Source: Phycisphaerae bacterium | GTDB lineage: Bacteria > Planctomycetota > Phycisphaerae > SM23-33 | Reading direction: 5' to 3' | NCBI GenBank assembly: GCA_003551645.1 | Contig: PUND01000032.1 | Location: 1 to 55,906, forward strand | Length of the DNA stretch: 55,906 nt | In this document: one piece after another, positions 44,849-52,365 of the stretch | How positions within the stretch are numbered: the first letter of the stretch is position 1 | How the letters are laid out: each line of letters opens with the position of its first letter | Made by a program: the position numbers and the translations under genes | Notes under the pieces: generated by a model | Seen by the model: only the letters and a program-made list of their open reading frames with translations | What the model was told of the DNA's origin: nothing | Database searches by the model: none

Positions 44849-46041
44849 TGCGATTGTCCCCGCCGACTCTTGAGGTAGTCCCGGATAATCTCCGCGACGT
44901 CGCAGGTCTCGGTCTCGGTGCGGTTCAGCCCGATGATGCGGCGTTCGCGCTCGGCGCTTTCTGGCGAGTCCGAGGCATGCGCGCCGTTTCGCATCAGGTC
45001 CCTGCCGAAGTCGCTGCGGACGGTCCCCGGCTCGGCCTTGGTCGGGTCGGTCGAACCCAGCACCTCCCGGACCTTGTCGATGGCGTTGGGGCCTTCGTAC
45101 AGCAGGGCCAGGCACTTGGTGCGGCTGGCGGTTTTCTTCTCATCGGGGTCGGAAAGCTCGTCCGGGCTTACGCCAGTCATGTATTCCACGATACGGTTGT
45201 ACTCGGCCTGGGCGTTCCGGTCGGCAAGCACGTCGGCGAGCTTCTCGGCGTCGGCCATGTTGAACGGGAACGTAAAAGCAGTATGCAGTCGCTGGTATAT
45301 CTCCTGGGCGAGCTTGCCCTTGAGCCGCTCGACGAACATCTCCCGCAGCGGGGCGTAGAACTCCTCGCCCTGGGCGACCGTCATGTTGAAAAGCCTGGCC
45401 GCGATTATCCGCAGACCGGTCAAGCTGAACGCGTCGATTATGTTGCCCGGTCGGCGGCTGCGGCGCTCAAAGTTGTCCGGCTTGAGCATCACCAGTGACG
45501 CCTGGACGTTCGGCTCGTCGTAATCTATCTGCCCCTCAAGCACCCCGCCGTCGCTGAGGGAATACTCCGCCAGCAGCTCCAGGTGCCGCTCGTGCAGTTC
45601 GGGGGTCGGGCAGGTAATCACAGCCGGCTCGAAGTAGCGCACGTTACCGTCGGTGTCGCGGATGAAATCGCCGTAGGTCCCGCGGACGGTGTCGCCCACC
45701 GGCCGCTCGGTGAACCCGCCGATTACATCTTCCTTCAGGTGCCGCACGGCGTCCGGACCTCGGAACATCAACAGCATGCAGCGGGGAAGCAGACCCCAGG
45801 GATTGTCCCTGCGCAGCGACTCGTCGATGTACCTTCGCCAGGCGTCGGCGATTCTCGGCTCGGCATCCTCCGGAATCATCACCTCCCGGTAACGGTCGAG
45901 AAACTCGTCGCTGAAGACGTACATCCTGGTAGCCACCAGCTCCAGCCGGCTGGTGCCCACGAGGCGCCCGATGATGCCGCCGGTGCGGCTCTTGTACAAG
46001 CTGTAAGGCGTAATTAACGCGTAGGTAAGCTGCTCTTGCAC
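44845..46041 (-). CDS. Tandem nucleoside-diphosphate kinase domain protein, first domain degenerate
   Basis: 398 residues holding two NDK-like folds. The second (about 180-385) has the family parts ASLVMLKPDNF, LYEGPNAIDKVREVLGSTDP, PGTVRSDFG and NGAHASDSPESA with catalytic His355, though a 60-residue insertion lengthens it. The first (about 4-155) has LTYALITPYSL, FRGPDAVRHLKEDVIG and DTVRGTYGDF, but the NxxHxSDSPE segment is replaced by NVRYFEPAVITCPTPE, so no phosphohistidine can form there. The GTG start is preferred because AGGAG lies eight bases before it; a TTG six codons earlier is possible. Function may be NTP balance or a regulatory kinase. Confidence 0.88.
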   Translation of the reverse strand: MQEQLTYALITPYSLYKSRTGGIIGRLVGTSRLELVATRMYVFSDEFLDRYREVMIPEDAEPRIADAWRRYIDESLRRDNPWGLLPRCMLLMFRGPDAVRHLKEDVIGGFTERPVGDTVRGTYGDFIRDTDGNVRYFEPAVITCPTPELHERHLELLAEYSLSDGGVLEGQIDYDEPNVQASLVMLKPDNFERRSRRPGNIIDAFSLTGLRIIAARLFNMTVAQGEEFYAPLREMFVERLKGKLAQEIYQRLHTAFTFPFNMADAEKLADVLADRNAQAEYNRIVEYMTGVSPDELSDPDEKKTASRTKCLALLYEGPNAIDKVREVLGSTDPTKAEPGTVRSDFGRDLMRNGAHASDSPESAERERRIIGLNRTETETCDVAEIIRDYLKSRRGQSQ

Positions 46042-46129
46042 TACTCGGCTCCTAATCAACTGTTTTCACGCGCCCGATGAGCGGAAATTACCAGATGCCC
46101 CCGGCCCTCACAAGCCGGACGCCTGGTGG

Positions 46130-46178
46130 CATGGGCATCCTGCCCATGTCGGAGGGTTGCCATGGGCTGGAAGCCCGC
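46130..46178. repeat. CATGGGCA palindrome repeat, best copy
   Basis: CATGGGCA-TCC-TGCCCATG is a perfect 8-base palindrome, followed 12 bases later by CATGGGCTGGAAGCCCGC with GGGCT-GGA-AGCCC. It is framed by GTGGC on the left and GCCACC on the right. This matches my memory of GTGGCATGGGCATC...AGCCCGTGCCAC elements common in planctomycete intergenic regions. Confidence 0.65.
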
Positions 46179-46221
46179 GCCACCTCGTGCCACCTCAGAT
46201 ACAGCAAATCATTAGGCACCA

Positions 46222-47595
46222 TCAGGCCGCTCCTATGGTCCTGTCGAAGTCGATCATCTCCCTCGGGTCGGTGATGTGTCCTGTGACGGCGCTGGCCGCG
46301 GCCGTCAGAGGACTCGCCAGGTAGATTCGCGCCTCGGCGTGTCCCATCCGTCCGGGGAAGTTACGGTTTGTCGTCGAGACGACCGTCAGCGGCTCGTTGG
46401 CCCGGCCGAAGGTGTCCTCCGGACCGCCCAGGCAGGCCGCACAACTCGCCGGGCCTACCTTGCAGCCGGCCTCGACGAATATCTGCCTCAGTGTCCTGCC
46501 GCCGATGGTCAGGCGGTCCAGTTCGGCGTCTATCTCGGTGGTCGCCGGTACGATGAACGTCTCGGCGCGGACCTCCCTGCCCCTGAGTACCCTGGCCGCC
46601 GCGATGAAATCCGTGGTCTTACCGCCGGTGCATGAGCCGATGTACGAACGGTCTATCTCGACGTCCTCGACCTGCCGCTCGGTCGCGCGGATGCCAGGCG
46701 AATGCGGACACGCCAGCGTCGGCTCCATCGCGGAGACGTCGAACTCCATAGCGGAGACGTAATCGGCCTTGCTGTCGGAGAAAACCGTCTCGAACGGCTT
46801 GTCGCTCCGCTGGCGGACGAAGCGCTCGGTAACCTCGTCCGCGGCGATAATGCCGTTCTTGCCGCCGGCCTCGATGGCCATATTGCAGATGGTCATCCGC
46901 TCGTCCATGTTCAGCCCGCTAATCGCCTCGCCGGCGAATTCCATGGCCCGGTACGTGGCGCCGTCGGCGCCGATTTCACCGATGGCATGCAGTATCAGGT
47001 CCTTGGCCATCAGGTAAGGCGGCATCTCGCCGCTGAAAGTGAACAGCATGGACGCCGGCACCTTAAGCCAGAGCTTGCCAGTGGCGAGCACGAACGCCCC
47101 GTCGGTGCTGCCGATGCCGCTGGAGAACTCCCCGAACGCACCGTGGGTGCAGGTGTGGCTGTCGGTGCCCAGCAGAAGCTCGCCGGGTCGGGTGTGGCCT
47201 TTCTGCGGGAGCGTCAGGTGGCAGACGCCCATGTAGTCGGTCTCCAGCGGGCTTTCGTAGCATGGCGTATAGCCCTGGAACCCTTCGGGCAGAAAATCGG
47301 CGTCGTAGAAGTGGCGTATGCCCTTGCGCTTCGCGAAGTCCCGCATCGTCTCGATGTTCCGGTGGGCGTGCTGGTCGGCGGTGAAGATATAGTGGTCCGG
47401 TATTAGCACCACCTTATCGGCGTCCCAGACGGGCGCATCCGACCCGGCCTGCGACTCGAACACGCCTATCATCTGCGGCGCGATGACGTCGTTGGTCATC
47501 AGCACATCGACATCAACCCACACGTTCTCGCCCTCGGCCACCGAGTCCCGGCCGGCGTGACGGGCGAGTATCTTCTGGGTAATCGTCATTCCCAT
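46222..47595 (-). CDS. leuC: LeuC-type aconitase family dehydratase large subunit
   Basis: Isomerises 2- and 3-isopropylmalate in leucine synthesis, with a small LeuD subunit. 457 residues. The Fe-S Cys are read in SYIGSCTGGKT and SCAACLGG; substrate motifs LLLGTDSHTCTHGAFG and TTNRNFPGRMG are intact. The PASCAACLGG and STTNRNFPGRMG wording is nearer to the archaeal-type LeuC/homoaconitase branch than to E. coli LeuC. leuD is not adjacent, so the exact substrate (isopropylmalate, homocitrate or methylmalate) is open. GGAGCC lies about ten bases before the ATG; a second ATG two codons later is possible. Confidence 0.9.
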   Translation of the reverse strand: MGMTITQKILARHAGRDSVAEGENVWVDVDVLMTNDVIAPQMIGVFESQAGSDAPVWDADKVVLIPDHYIFTADQHAHRNIETMRDFAKRKGIRHFYDADFLPEGFQGYTPCYESPLETDYMGVCHLTLPQKGHTRPGELLLGTDSHTCTHGAFGEFSSGIGSTDGAFVLATGKLWLKVPASMLFTFSGEMPPYLMAKDLILHAIGEIGADGATYRAMEFAGEAISGLNMDERMTICNMAIEAGGKNGIIAADEVTERFVRQRSDKPFETVFSDSKADYVSAMEFDVSAMEPTLACPHSPGIRATERQVEDVEIDRSYIGSCTGGKTTDFIAAARVLRGREVRAETFIVPATTEIDAELDRLTIGGRTLRQIFVEAGCKVGPASCAACLGGPEDTFGRANEPLTVVSTTNRNFPGRMGHAEARIYLASPLTAAASAVTGHITDPREMIDFDRTIGAA

Positions 47596-47736
47596 GGTGT
47601 TGTGGCTCCGACTGCGTGAAAAAGGACCAGACATGCTACCGCCGCCCGACCGGCGATTCAACGGCGACATTCCCATCATCGCGCCACTCGGGCTTCCAGA
47701 CGATGTGATGAACCCCGGAGCAAGCACAGCGACCAA

Positions 47737-47755
47737 CATGGACAGGTTGCCCATG
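47737..47755. repeat. CATGGGCA palindrome relic
   Basis: CATGGACA-GGT-TGCCCATG: the same palindrome as at 46130 with one substitution, followed by TCGCC as the 46130 copy is followed by TCGGA. Confidence 0.5.
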
Positions 47756-47782
47756 TCGCCTGAACACTCACTGGAGAACCCC

Positions 47783-49321
47783 TCAACGGCCGCTCTCGGC
47801 GGATATCATCGCGCGGACCAGCCCGGCGGCGGTGTGCTCTTCGGCGACGGCGGCCGGTGCAAGCCCCCTTCCGCGAAGGGCCTCGGCGGTTACCGGCCCG
47901 ATTGCCGCGAGCTTGGCCCCGACCAAGGCGCCCTCGACGCCCGCCGACGAGGCCTGCCGACAGAAACCGTCAACCGTGGATGCCGACGTGAACGTAATCC
48001 AATCGACCAGGCCTCCGACCAGGGCCTCCATCGCCTCATCCGCAAGTGACTCCGCGTGGCAAGTGCGATACGCCACTACATCGGCCACTTCCGCACCGAC
48101 CGACCGAAGCGCCGCGGCCGGCTCTTCGCCCGCCTGTTGCGACCTGGCCAGCAACACGCGGCTGTCGGCCATCACGCCGTCGGCGGTCATCGCCTTCGCC
48201 AAAGCGGCCGTGGTGTACGGCTCCGGCACCAGATCGGGCACGACGCCACGGGCGCCAAGCGCTTCGGCCGTGGCCGAACCGATCGCGGCCACGCGCACGC
48301 CGCCTAGAGCGCGGGTGTCCCTTCCGGCCGCCGCCAGCCGCGAAAAAACCTGCTCCACACCGTTTACGCTCGTCAGCACCAGCCAGTCGGTCTCGCCCAG
48401 CCGCCCCAGCGCCTCATCAAGCGGCGAGTAGTCCTCCGGCGGGCGTATCTCGACCGCGGGCGACAGCACCACCCGCGCGCCGTGCTCCATCAGCAGCCGG
48501 CGCAGCTCGTCGGCCTGGTGTCGCGGACGTGTTACAAGCACGGTCCTGGCGAAAAGCGGGAGTTTTTCCATCCAGACGAGCTTCTCGCGACAGGCGACGG
48601 TCGGTCCGACGATTACCACCGCCGGCGGCTTCACGCCCGCCCGGTCGGCAAGGTCCGCCAGCGTCGCCAGCGTGCCTGTAATAGTCCGCTGGCCGGGCAT
48701 GGCCGCTCTTTCGACTACCGCGGCCGGTGTCTCACCGCTCCTGCCGGCGGCAATCAGCCGTTCGGCCAGCGACGCCAGCTTGCCGACGCCCATATAGAAG
48801 ACCACCGTGTCCATCCGCGACAGGGCGTCGAAGTCCACGGCAGATTCTGCCTTTGAGGGGTCTTCGTGCCCCGTCACCATCACCACGGCCGACGACAGCC
48901 CCCGCTCGGTCAGCGGGATGCCGGCACAGGCGGCAGCGGCCGCCGCGGCCGTCACGCCAGGAACTATGCGGAAGGGAATACCCGCCTCGGCCAGCGCTCG
49001 GGCCTCCTCCCCCCCCCGGCCGAAAATCAGCGGATCTCCGCCCTTCAACCGCACCACGCATCCGCAGGCGCGGGCCTTTTCGATAAGCAACTCGTTTATC
49101 CGCCGCTGCGACAGCTCCGCACGCCCCGCCGCCTTGCCTACGAATATAAGCTCAGCCCCATCAGGCGCCCGTGCAGGCAGCGATGGGTCCACGAGCCGGT
49201 CGTAAACAACGCAATCGGCTCTTGCCAGCCAGTAGGCGCCAGCGGCCGTTATGAGGTCGGCCTCGCCCGGCCCCGCCCCCACCAGCACCACCAGCGGCGA
49301 AGATGATCCGCAGCATTTCAT
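47783..49321 (-). CDS. Uroporphyrinogen-III C-methyltransferase/uroporphyrinogen-III synthase fusion
   Basis: 512-residue fusion of CobA/SUMT and HemD. The methyltransferase half (1-245) has VLVGAGPGEADLIT, the VVYDRLVDP strand, VRLKGGDPLIFGRGGEE and PGVTAAAAAAACAGIPLTERG. The HemD half (about 255-512) starts LFARTVLVTRPRHQADELRRLL and has VLTSVNGVEQVFSRL and ITFTSASTVDGFCRQA. Together they make and methylate uroporphyrinogen III to precorrin-2, the branch to sirohaem, cobalamin or haem d1/alternative haem. The ATG has poor sites upstream but the protein starts as expected. No other tetrapyrrole gene is near. Confidence 0.95.
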   Translation of the reverse strand: MKCCGSSSPLVVLVGAGPGEADLITAAGAYWLARADCVVYDRLVDPSLPARAPDGAELIFVGKAAGRAELSQRRINELLIEKARACGCVVRLKGGDPLIFGRGGEEARALAEAGIPFRIVPGVTAAAAAAACAGIPLTERGLSSAVVMVTGHEDPSKAESAVDFDALSRMDTVVFYMGVGKLASLAERLIAAGRSGETPAAVVERAAMPGQRTITGTLATLADLADRAGVKPPAVVIVGPTVACREKLVWMEKLPLFARTVLVTRPRHQADELRRLLMEHGARVVLSPAVEIRPPEDYSPLDEALGRLGETDWLVLTSVNGVEQVFSRLAAAGRDTRALGGVRVAAIGSATAEALGARGVVPDLVPEPYTTAALAKAMTADGVMADSRVLLARSQQAGEEPAAALRSVGAEVADVVAYRTCHAESLADEAMEALVGGLVDWITFTSASTVDGFCRQASSAGVEGALVGAKLAAIGPVTAEALRGRGLAPAAVAEEHTAAGLVRAMISAESGR

Positions 49322-49446
49322 AGCGGCATTCTAAGCCCAACAGCAGCGCCGCGGCAAAAAAACGCCGCTTACTTAAGGCGCCGCACCGGCAGGTCGATTT
49401 GCATACTGGTCGGAAGGTCTATGCTCCGGCCTTAGGAGCGTGGGTT

Positions 49447-49800
49447 ATGACGCGGTTTAACAGTATTCCACTGGAGCGCAGGCGGCACCCTCGCACAAAG
49501 CTGGAGATGCGCCTTCGGGGCATCCGGCTGGACCCGGACTGCGGAGAAGTCGTCGAGCAGCTTTACATGAACGACATCTCCAAGAGCGGCATCGGCGCCA
49601 CCGCCGGCAGGTCGTTTTACCCCGGACAGCGCATTGTCCTGTCGCTGCCGACGCCGTCAACCGGCGGCCAACGCAGTCTCTACGCCACGGTCGTGCGGTG
49701 CCGACAGACTGACCAGGGCTACCGCGTTGGCATGGAGTTCGACAACGCGGCCGCCGCGGCCTGTCGCGAGGCCGACGAGCGGGCGATGGTCGCCGCCTGA
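49447..49800 (+). CDS. PilZ domain protein
   Basis: 117 residues made of one PilZ domain, a receptor for cyclic di-GMP. The RxxxR motif is visible in ERRRHPRTKLEMR and the DxSxxG motif in NDISKSGIGATAG. The rest is the beta barrel (QRIVLSLPTP, YATVVRCRQTDQGYRVGMEF). No effector domain is attached, so it probably works by binding a partner. GGAG precedes the ATG; a longer frame upstream is less likely. Confidence 0.9.
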   Translation: MTRFNSIPLERRRHPRTKLEMRLRGIRLDPDCGEVVEQLYMNDISKSGIGATAGRSFYPGQRIVLSLPTPSTGGQRSLYATVVRCRQTDQGYRVGMEFDNAAAAACREADERAMVAA

Positions 49801-49963
49801 GAACCGTTCGCCAGCCGCCGAGCACAGACGGAACCGTTGCGCGGCCGTCGCGCCACCTTCCGCCGCCTCAGCGCCTTGACTTCCCGTCTGTAATCCATAT
49901 CATCAACTATGTGTCGCGGGTGTAGGCACCCGGCGGCCAGCCGATACGAAAAAATACGGACAC

Positions 49964-50034
49964 TGGGGAATGGTGTAACGGTAGCACGACTGGCTCTGGA
50001 CCAGTTAGTCTAGGTTCGAATCCTAGTTCCCCAG
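49964..50034 (+). tRNA. tRNA-Gln (anticodon CTG)
   Basis: Acceptor TGGGGAA/TTCCCCA, D arm with GGTAGCAC, anticodon stem ACTGG/CCAGT with loop CTCTGGA (anticodon CTG), T arm TAGGT-TCGAATC-CTAGT (approximate), discriminator G. The U1-A72 type first pair is typical of tRNA-Gln. CCA is not encoded. Confidence 0.95.
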
Positions 50035-50047
50035 TACAATCCCCCAC

Positions 50048-50075
50048 GCCCGGTTCCAGAGGCCGGGCTTTTTTT
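50048..50075 (+). terminator. Intrinsic terminator after tRNA-Gln
   Basis: GCCCGG (50048-50053) pairs with CCGGGC (50063-50068) around a nine-base loop, followed by seven T. A textbook Rho-independent terminator, 13 bases after the tRNA. Confidence 0.85.
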
Positions 50076-50247
50076 CGCGCCGGCGGCCGCGCTTCGGCGG
50101 AAAAATCATCCTGCATAAGGGTTTTAGTGCGCCTAGAATTACCCCCGGAAGCCAAAGATGCTCCGGTCGGCGGGGCCGGCAGAGTCGCCACGGGGCGGCC
50201 ACCCGCGGTCGGGGCCAGGTACATACGCTACGCAGGAGAGACCAGAA

Positions 50248-50646
50248 ATGGCCGAGCAGTTGAGCGAAATGTTTCAGGCGGCGGACTTCAAGAGCGAGAA
50301 ACATGTCCCGGTTATCGAGTGCGCCGATGAGGTCAAGGGCGATGAGTTCTTCGACGTGAAGGTCTCGCTGGGTAAGGAAATCGCCCACCCGAACACCACC
50401 GAGCACCATATTCGATGGATTGAGTTGTACTTCCATCCCGAAGGCGGCAAGTACCCTTACCAGGTTGGCAGGTTTGAGTTCGACGCCCACGGCGAGTCGG
50501 TCAAGGGAGCCAACGAGGGACCGGTCTATACCAACCACGGCGTAACCGCATCGATGAAGACAACCCAGTCGGGTACGCTGCTGGCCACGGCCTACTGCAA
50601 TATCCACGGGCTGTGGCAGTCCGGCAAGGAAATCAAGGTTTCCTGA
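50248..50646 (+). CDS. Class II superoxide reductase (neelaredoxin/desulfoferrodoxin core)
   Basis: Reduces superoxide to hydrogen peroxide without making oxygen, a hallmark of anaerobes. At 132 residues it has only the iron centre-II domain: EKHVPVIE gives the catalytic Glu-Lys and one His, HHIRWIELYF the next His ligands, and YCNIHGLWQSG the Cys and last His. The N-terminal desulforedoxin domain with its FeCys4 centre is absent, hence class II. CAGGAGAG lies nine bases before the ATG. Single gene, convergent with the dehydrogenase. Confidence 0.95.
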   Translation: MAEQLSEMFQAADFKSEKHVPVIECADEVKGDEFFDVKVSLGKEIAHPNTTEHHIRWIELYFHPEGGKYPYQVGRFEFDAHGESVKGANEGPVYTNHGVTASMKTTQSGTLLATAYCNIHGLWQSGKEIKVS

Positions 50647-50682
50647 GCCGGCGCTTCACGCCAGGTTCGGACATGACACCCG

Positions 50683-50705
50683 GGGCGGGCCTTACGGGTC
50701 CGCCC
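50683..50705. terminator. Possible two-way terminator between superoxide reductase and dehydrogenase
   Basis: GGGCGG (50683-50688) pairs with CCGCCC (50700-50705), loop partly paired. It spans the stop codon of the minus-strand gene. T tracts are short (CATTTT on the plus side). Confidence 0.3.
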
Positions 50706-51666
50706 TCTGCATTTTCCGGTCGTCCGGGTCCCGGTCGCCATCGGTGGTATAGTCCACCGGGACCTCTTCGGCGTCGGGCGTCAACTCATCGACGATATCG
50801 AGTATGACGGTGGACTTGCGGCCCTCTTCTCCGTCGCAGGCGAGCGGCACGCCGTCGGCCAGATGCCGGACGAAGTTCTCAACCAGCCCCCAGTGCGTCG
50901 CCGGCAGCGGGCCTGGCTCCTCGGTCCGTTCACCGCCGTCAACGGTTACCGACATCGTGCCTTTTTTCAGGTCGGTAACATGGATCTCGCCACACTCACC
51001 GATGACGTCCACGGTCTCGGGCGCGTTCTTTTCCTCCCAGCCGATGTTCATAATCGCCTCGGCGCCGCTGAGTGTGCGGACGTGCAGGACCGGGCCTTGC
51101 TCGGCGTGGCTGCCGGGCGGGAGCTTCTCGGTCCGGCTCCAGACGGCCTCGGCATCGCCGCAGAGAAAGTGGACCAGGTCCAGCCGGTGGCTCAGGGGGA
51201 ACTCGTCGTTGATGCGTATCTCGCGGACCGCGCCTATCTCGCCGGAGTCGATAATCCGCTTTGTCCGCATGATTGTGGGGTAGCACCGCCGGTAATACGC
51301 GACCGCCAGGGCCACGCCGCTGTCCCGGCAGGCGTCTATCATCCGCCGGCATGCGGCCGAACTGCGGGCCATCGGCTTTTCGACCAGAACGTGCTTGCCT
51401 GCGTTGGCGGCAGCCAGCACCGGCTCCAGGTGGGTATTGTTCGGCGTGGCCACGTAAACCGCCTCCACCTCCGGATCGTTCAGCACATCCTCCAACTTGT
51501 CGTAGGCCCTCGAGACACAGTGGCGCCGGGCGAAGTCCTCGGCCAGCTCGGTAGTCCTTCGCATGACCGCGACCAAGCGGCTGCCGACCACGCCCTTAAG
51601 CGCCGGCCCGCTCTTTCGCTCGCACACATCGCCGCATCCGATCATGCCCCATGATATTGTTCGCAT
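50692..51666 (-). CDS. Gfo/Idh/MocA family NAD(P)-dependent oxidoreductase
   Basis: 324 residues. N-terminal Rossmann domain with SWGMIGCGDVCERKSGPAL and YVATPNNTHLEPVLAA, then the family signature LVEKPMARSSAACRRMIDAC with the catalytic Lys. The C-terminal domain has HRLDLVHFLCG, whose Asp and His fit the active site. Oxidises or reduces a sugar or inositol; substrate unknown. AGGAGACAAC precedes the ATG. Divergent from the arsenic island; no link to it is apparent. Confidence 0.93.
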   Translation of the reverse strand: MRTISWGMIGCGDVCERKSGPALKGVVGSRLVAVMRRTTELAEDFARRHCVSRAYDKLEDVLNDPEVEAVYVATPNNTHLEPVLAAANAGKHVLVEKPMARSSAACRRMIDACRDSGVALAVAYYRRCYPTIMRTKRIIDSGEIGAVREIRINDEFPLSHRLDLVHFLCGDAEAVWSRTEKLPPGSHAEQGPVLHVRTLSGAEAIMNIGWEEKNAPETVDVIGECGEIHVTDLKKGTMSVTVDGGERTEEPGPLPATHWGLVENFVRHLADGVPLACDGEEGRKSTVILDIVDELTPDAEEVPVDYTTDGDRDPDDRKMQRADP

Positions 51667-51836
51667 TGTTGTCTCCTGCTCTCTCATCCGGGGCATGTTA
51701 TTACTCACCAGGGTTGGCTACAAGGGTCGGCCGGAACCTCACGACCGGCGGCGCGGGATGACTGGTCCCTATGTGAGAGGTCTGTGTACGCCCCGGGACC
51801 GGAGATGCCGGCCATTGGCGATGTTACACCGAGCGG

Positions 51837-51854
51837 CATGGGCATCACCGCATG
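51837..51854. repeat. Degenerate CATGGGCA palindrome relic
   Basis: CATGGGCATCACCGCATG followed by TCGGG, close to CATGGGCATCCTGCCCATG and TCGGA at 46130. One arm is damaged. Confidence 0.4.
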
Positions 51855-51941
51855 TCGGGTTTCTGGCGGTTCATCAGGCCTCACGGACTGCCAGCCCGTC
51901 TCAGGCGGCACACCGCAGATGTCGCGAAACGAAACTGCCAC

Positions 51942-51970
51942 TTGAAAGCGGCCGGGTCTAATACTATTAT
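51942..51970 (+). promoter_or_regulatory. Promoter of the arsenic island (arsR1)
   Basis: TTGAAA, 17 bases, TATTAT. The expected start point falls within the palindrome directly downstream. Confidence 0.65.
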
Positions 51971-51986
51971 GTGAGCAAATGCTCAC
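51971..51986. promoter_or_regulatory. ArsR operator palindrome
   Basis: GTGAGCA-AA-TGCTCAC, a perfect 7-base inverted repeat abutting the -10 box. Its place over the start point and in front of an arsR gene strongly suggests an ArsR1 binding site giving autoregulation. Confidence 0.7.
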
Positions 51987-52016
51987 CGAGTCCCTCACTG
52001 GCACAAGGAGCCGATC

Positions 52017-52343
52017 GTGGCCGAGCCGAAAGACAAGCTTCACGAGATGAAGGCGGAGATACTGGCGGCGCTGGGGCATCCAATCCGCCTGCGGATAGTC
52101 GAGATGCTCGCCGACGGCGAGGTGTGCGTCTGCGACATCGCCGAACGCATCGGCGCCGAGCGGTCCAACGTCTCGCGACACCTTGGCGTGCTGACGCGGG
52201 CGGGGCTGCTTTCGGCCCGAAAGGAGGGTCTGAGGGTGCTGTACCGACTGGCTACACCCTGCGTGTTGAGTTTCCTCGACTGTGTTACCGACGTGCTGCG
52301 GCAGCGATTGAAGGACGAAAGAGAACTGCTCAGCCGACTCTAG
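52017..52343 (+). CDS. arsR: ArsR/SmtB family repressor, first copy
   Basis: 108-residue winged-helix repressor that leaves DNA on binding arsenite or a related metalloid. The metal-sensing CVC (Cys37, Cys39) is in GEVCVCDIAERIG on helix alpha-3, as in E. coli ArsR, and the recognition helix reads RSNVSRHLGVLTRAGLL. GTG start with AAGGAG eight bases upstream. Only 22 bases separate it from the permease gene, so they are co-transcribed from the operator-controlled promoter. Confidence 0.95.
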   Translation: MAEPKDKLHEMKAEILAALGHPIRLRIVEMLADGEVCVCDIAERIGAERSNVSRHLGVLTRAGLLSARKEGLRVLYRLATPCVLSFLDCVTDVLRQRLKDERELLSRL

Positions 52344-52365
52344 GGAATCCGAAGGTCCAACCACC

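Larger units (their letters stand above)
51667..52016. other. 350-base divergent gap before arsR1
   Basis: No gene seen. From left to right: leader of the dehydrogenase, GGTCCC...GGGACC (51764-51769 with 51795-51800) that could fold, a degenerate CATGGGCATC...GCATG palindrome relic, and the arsR1 promoter with its operator. Confidence 0.6.
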
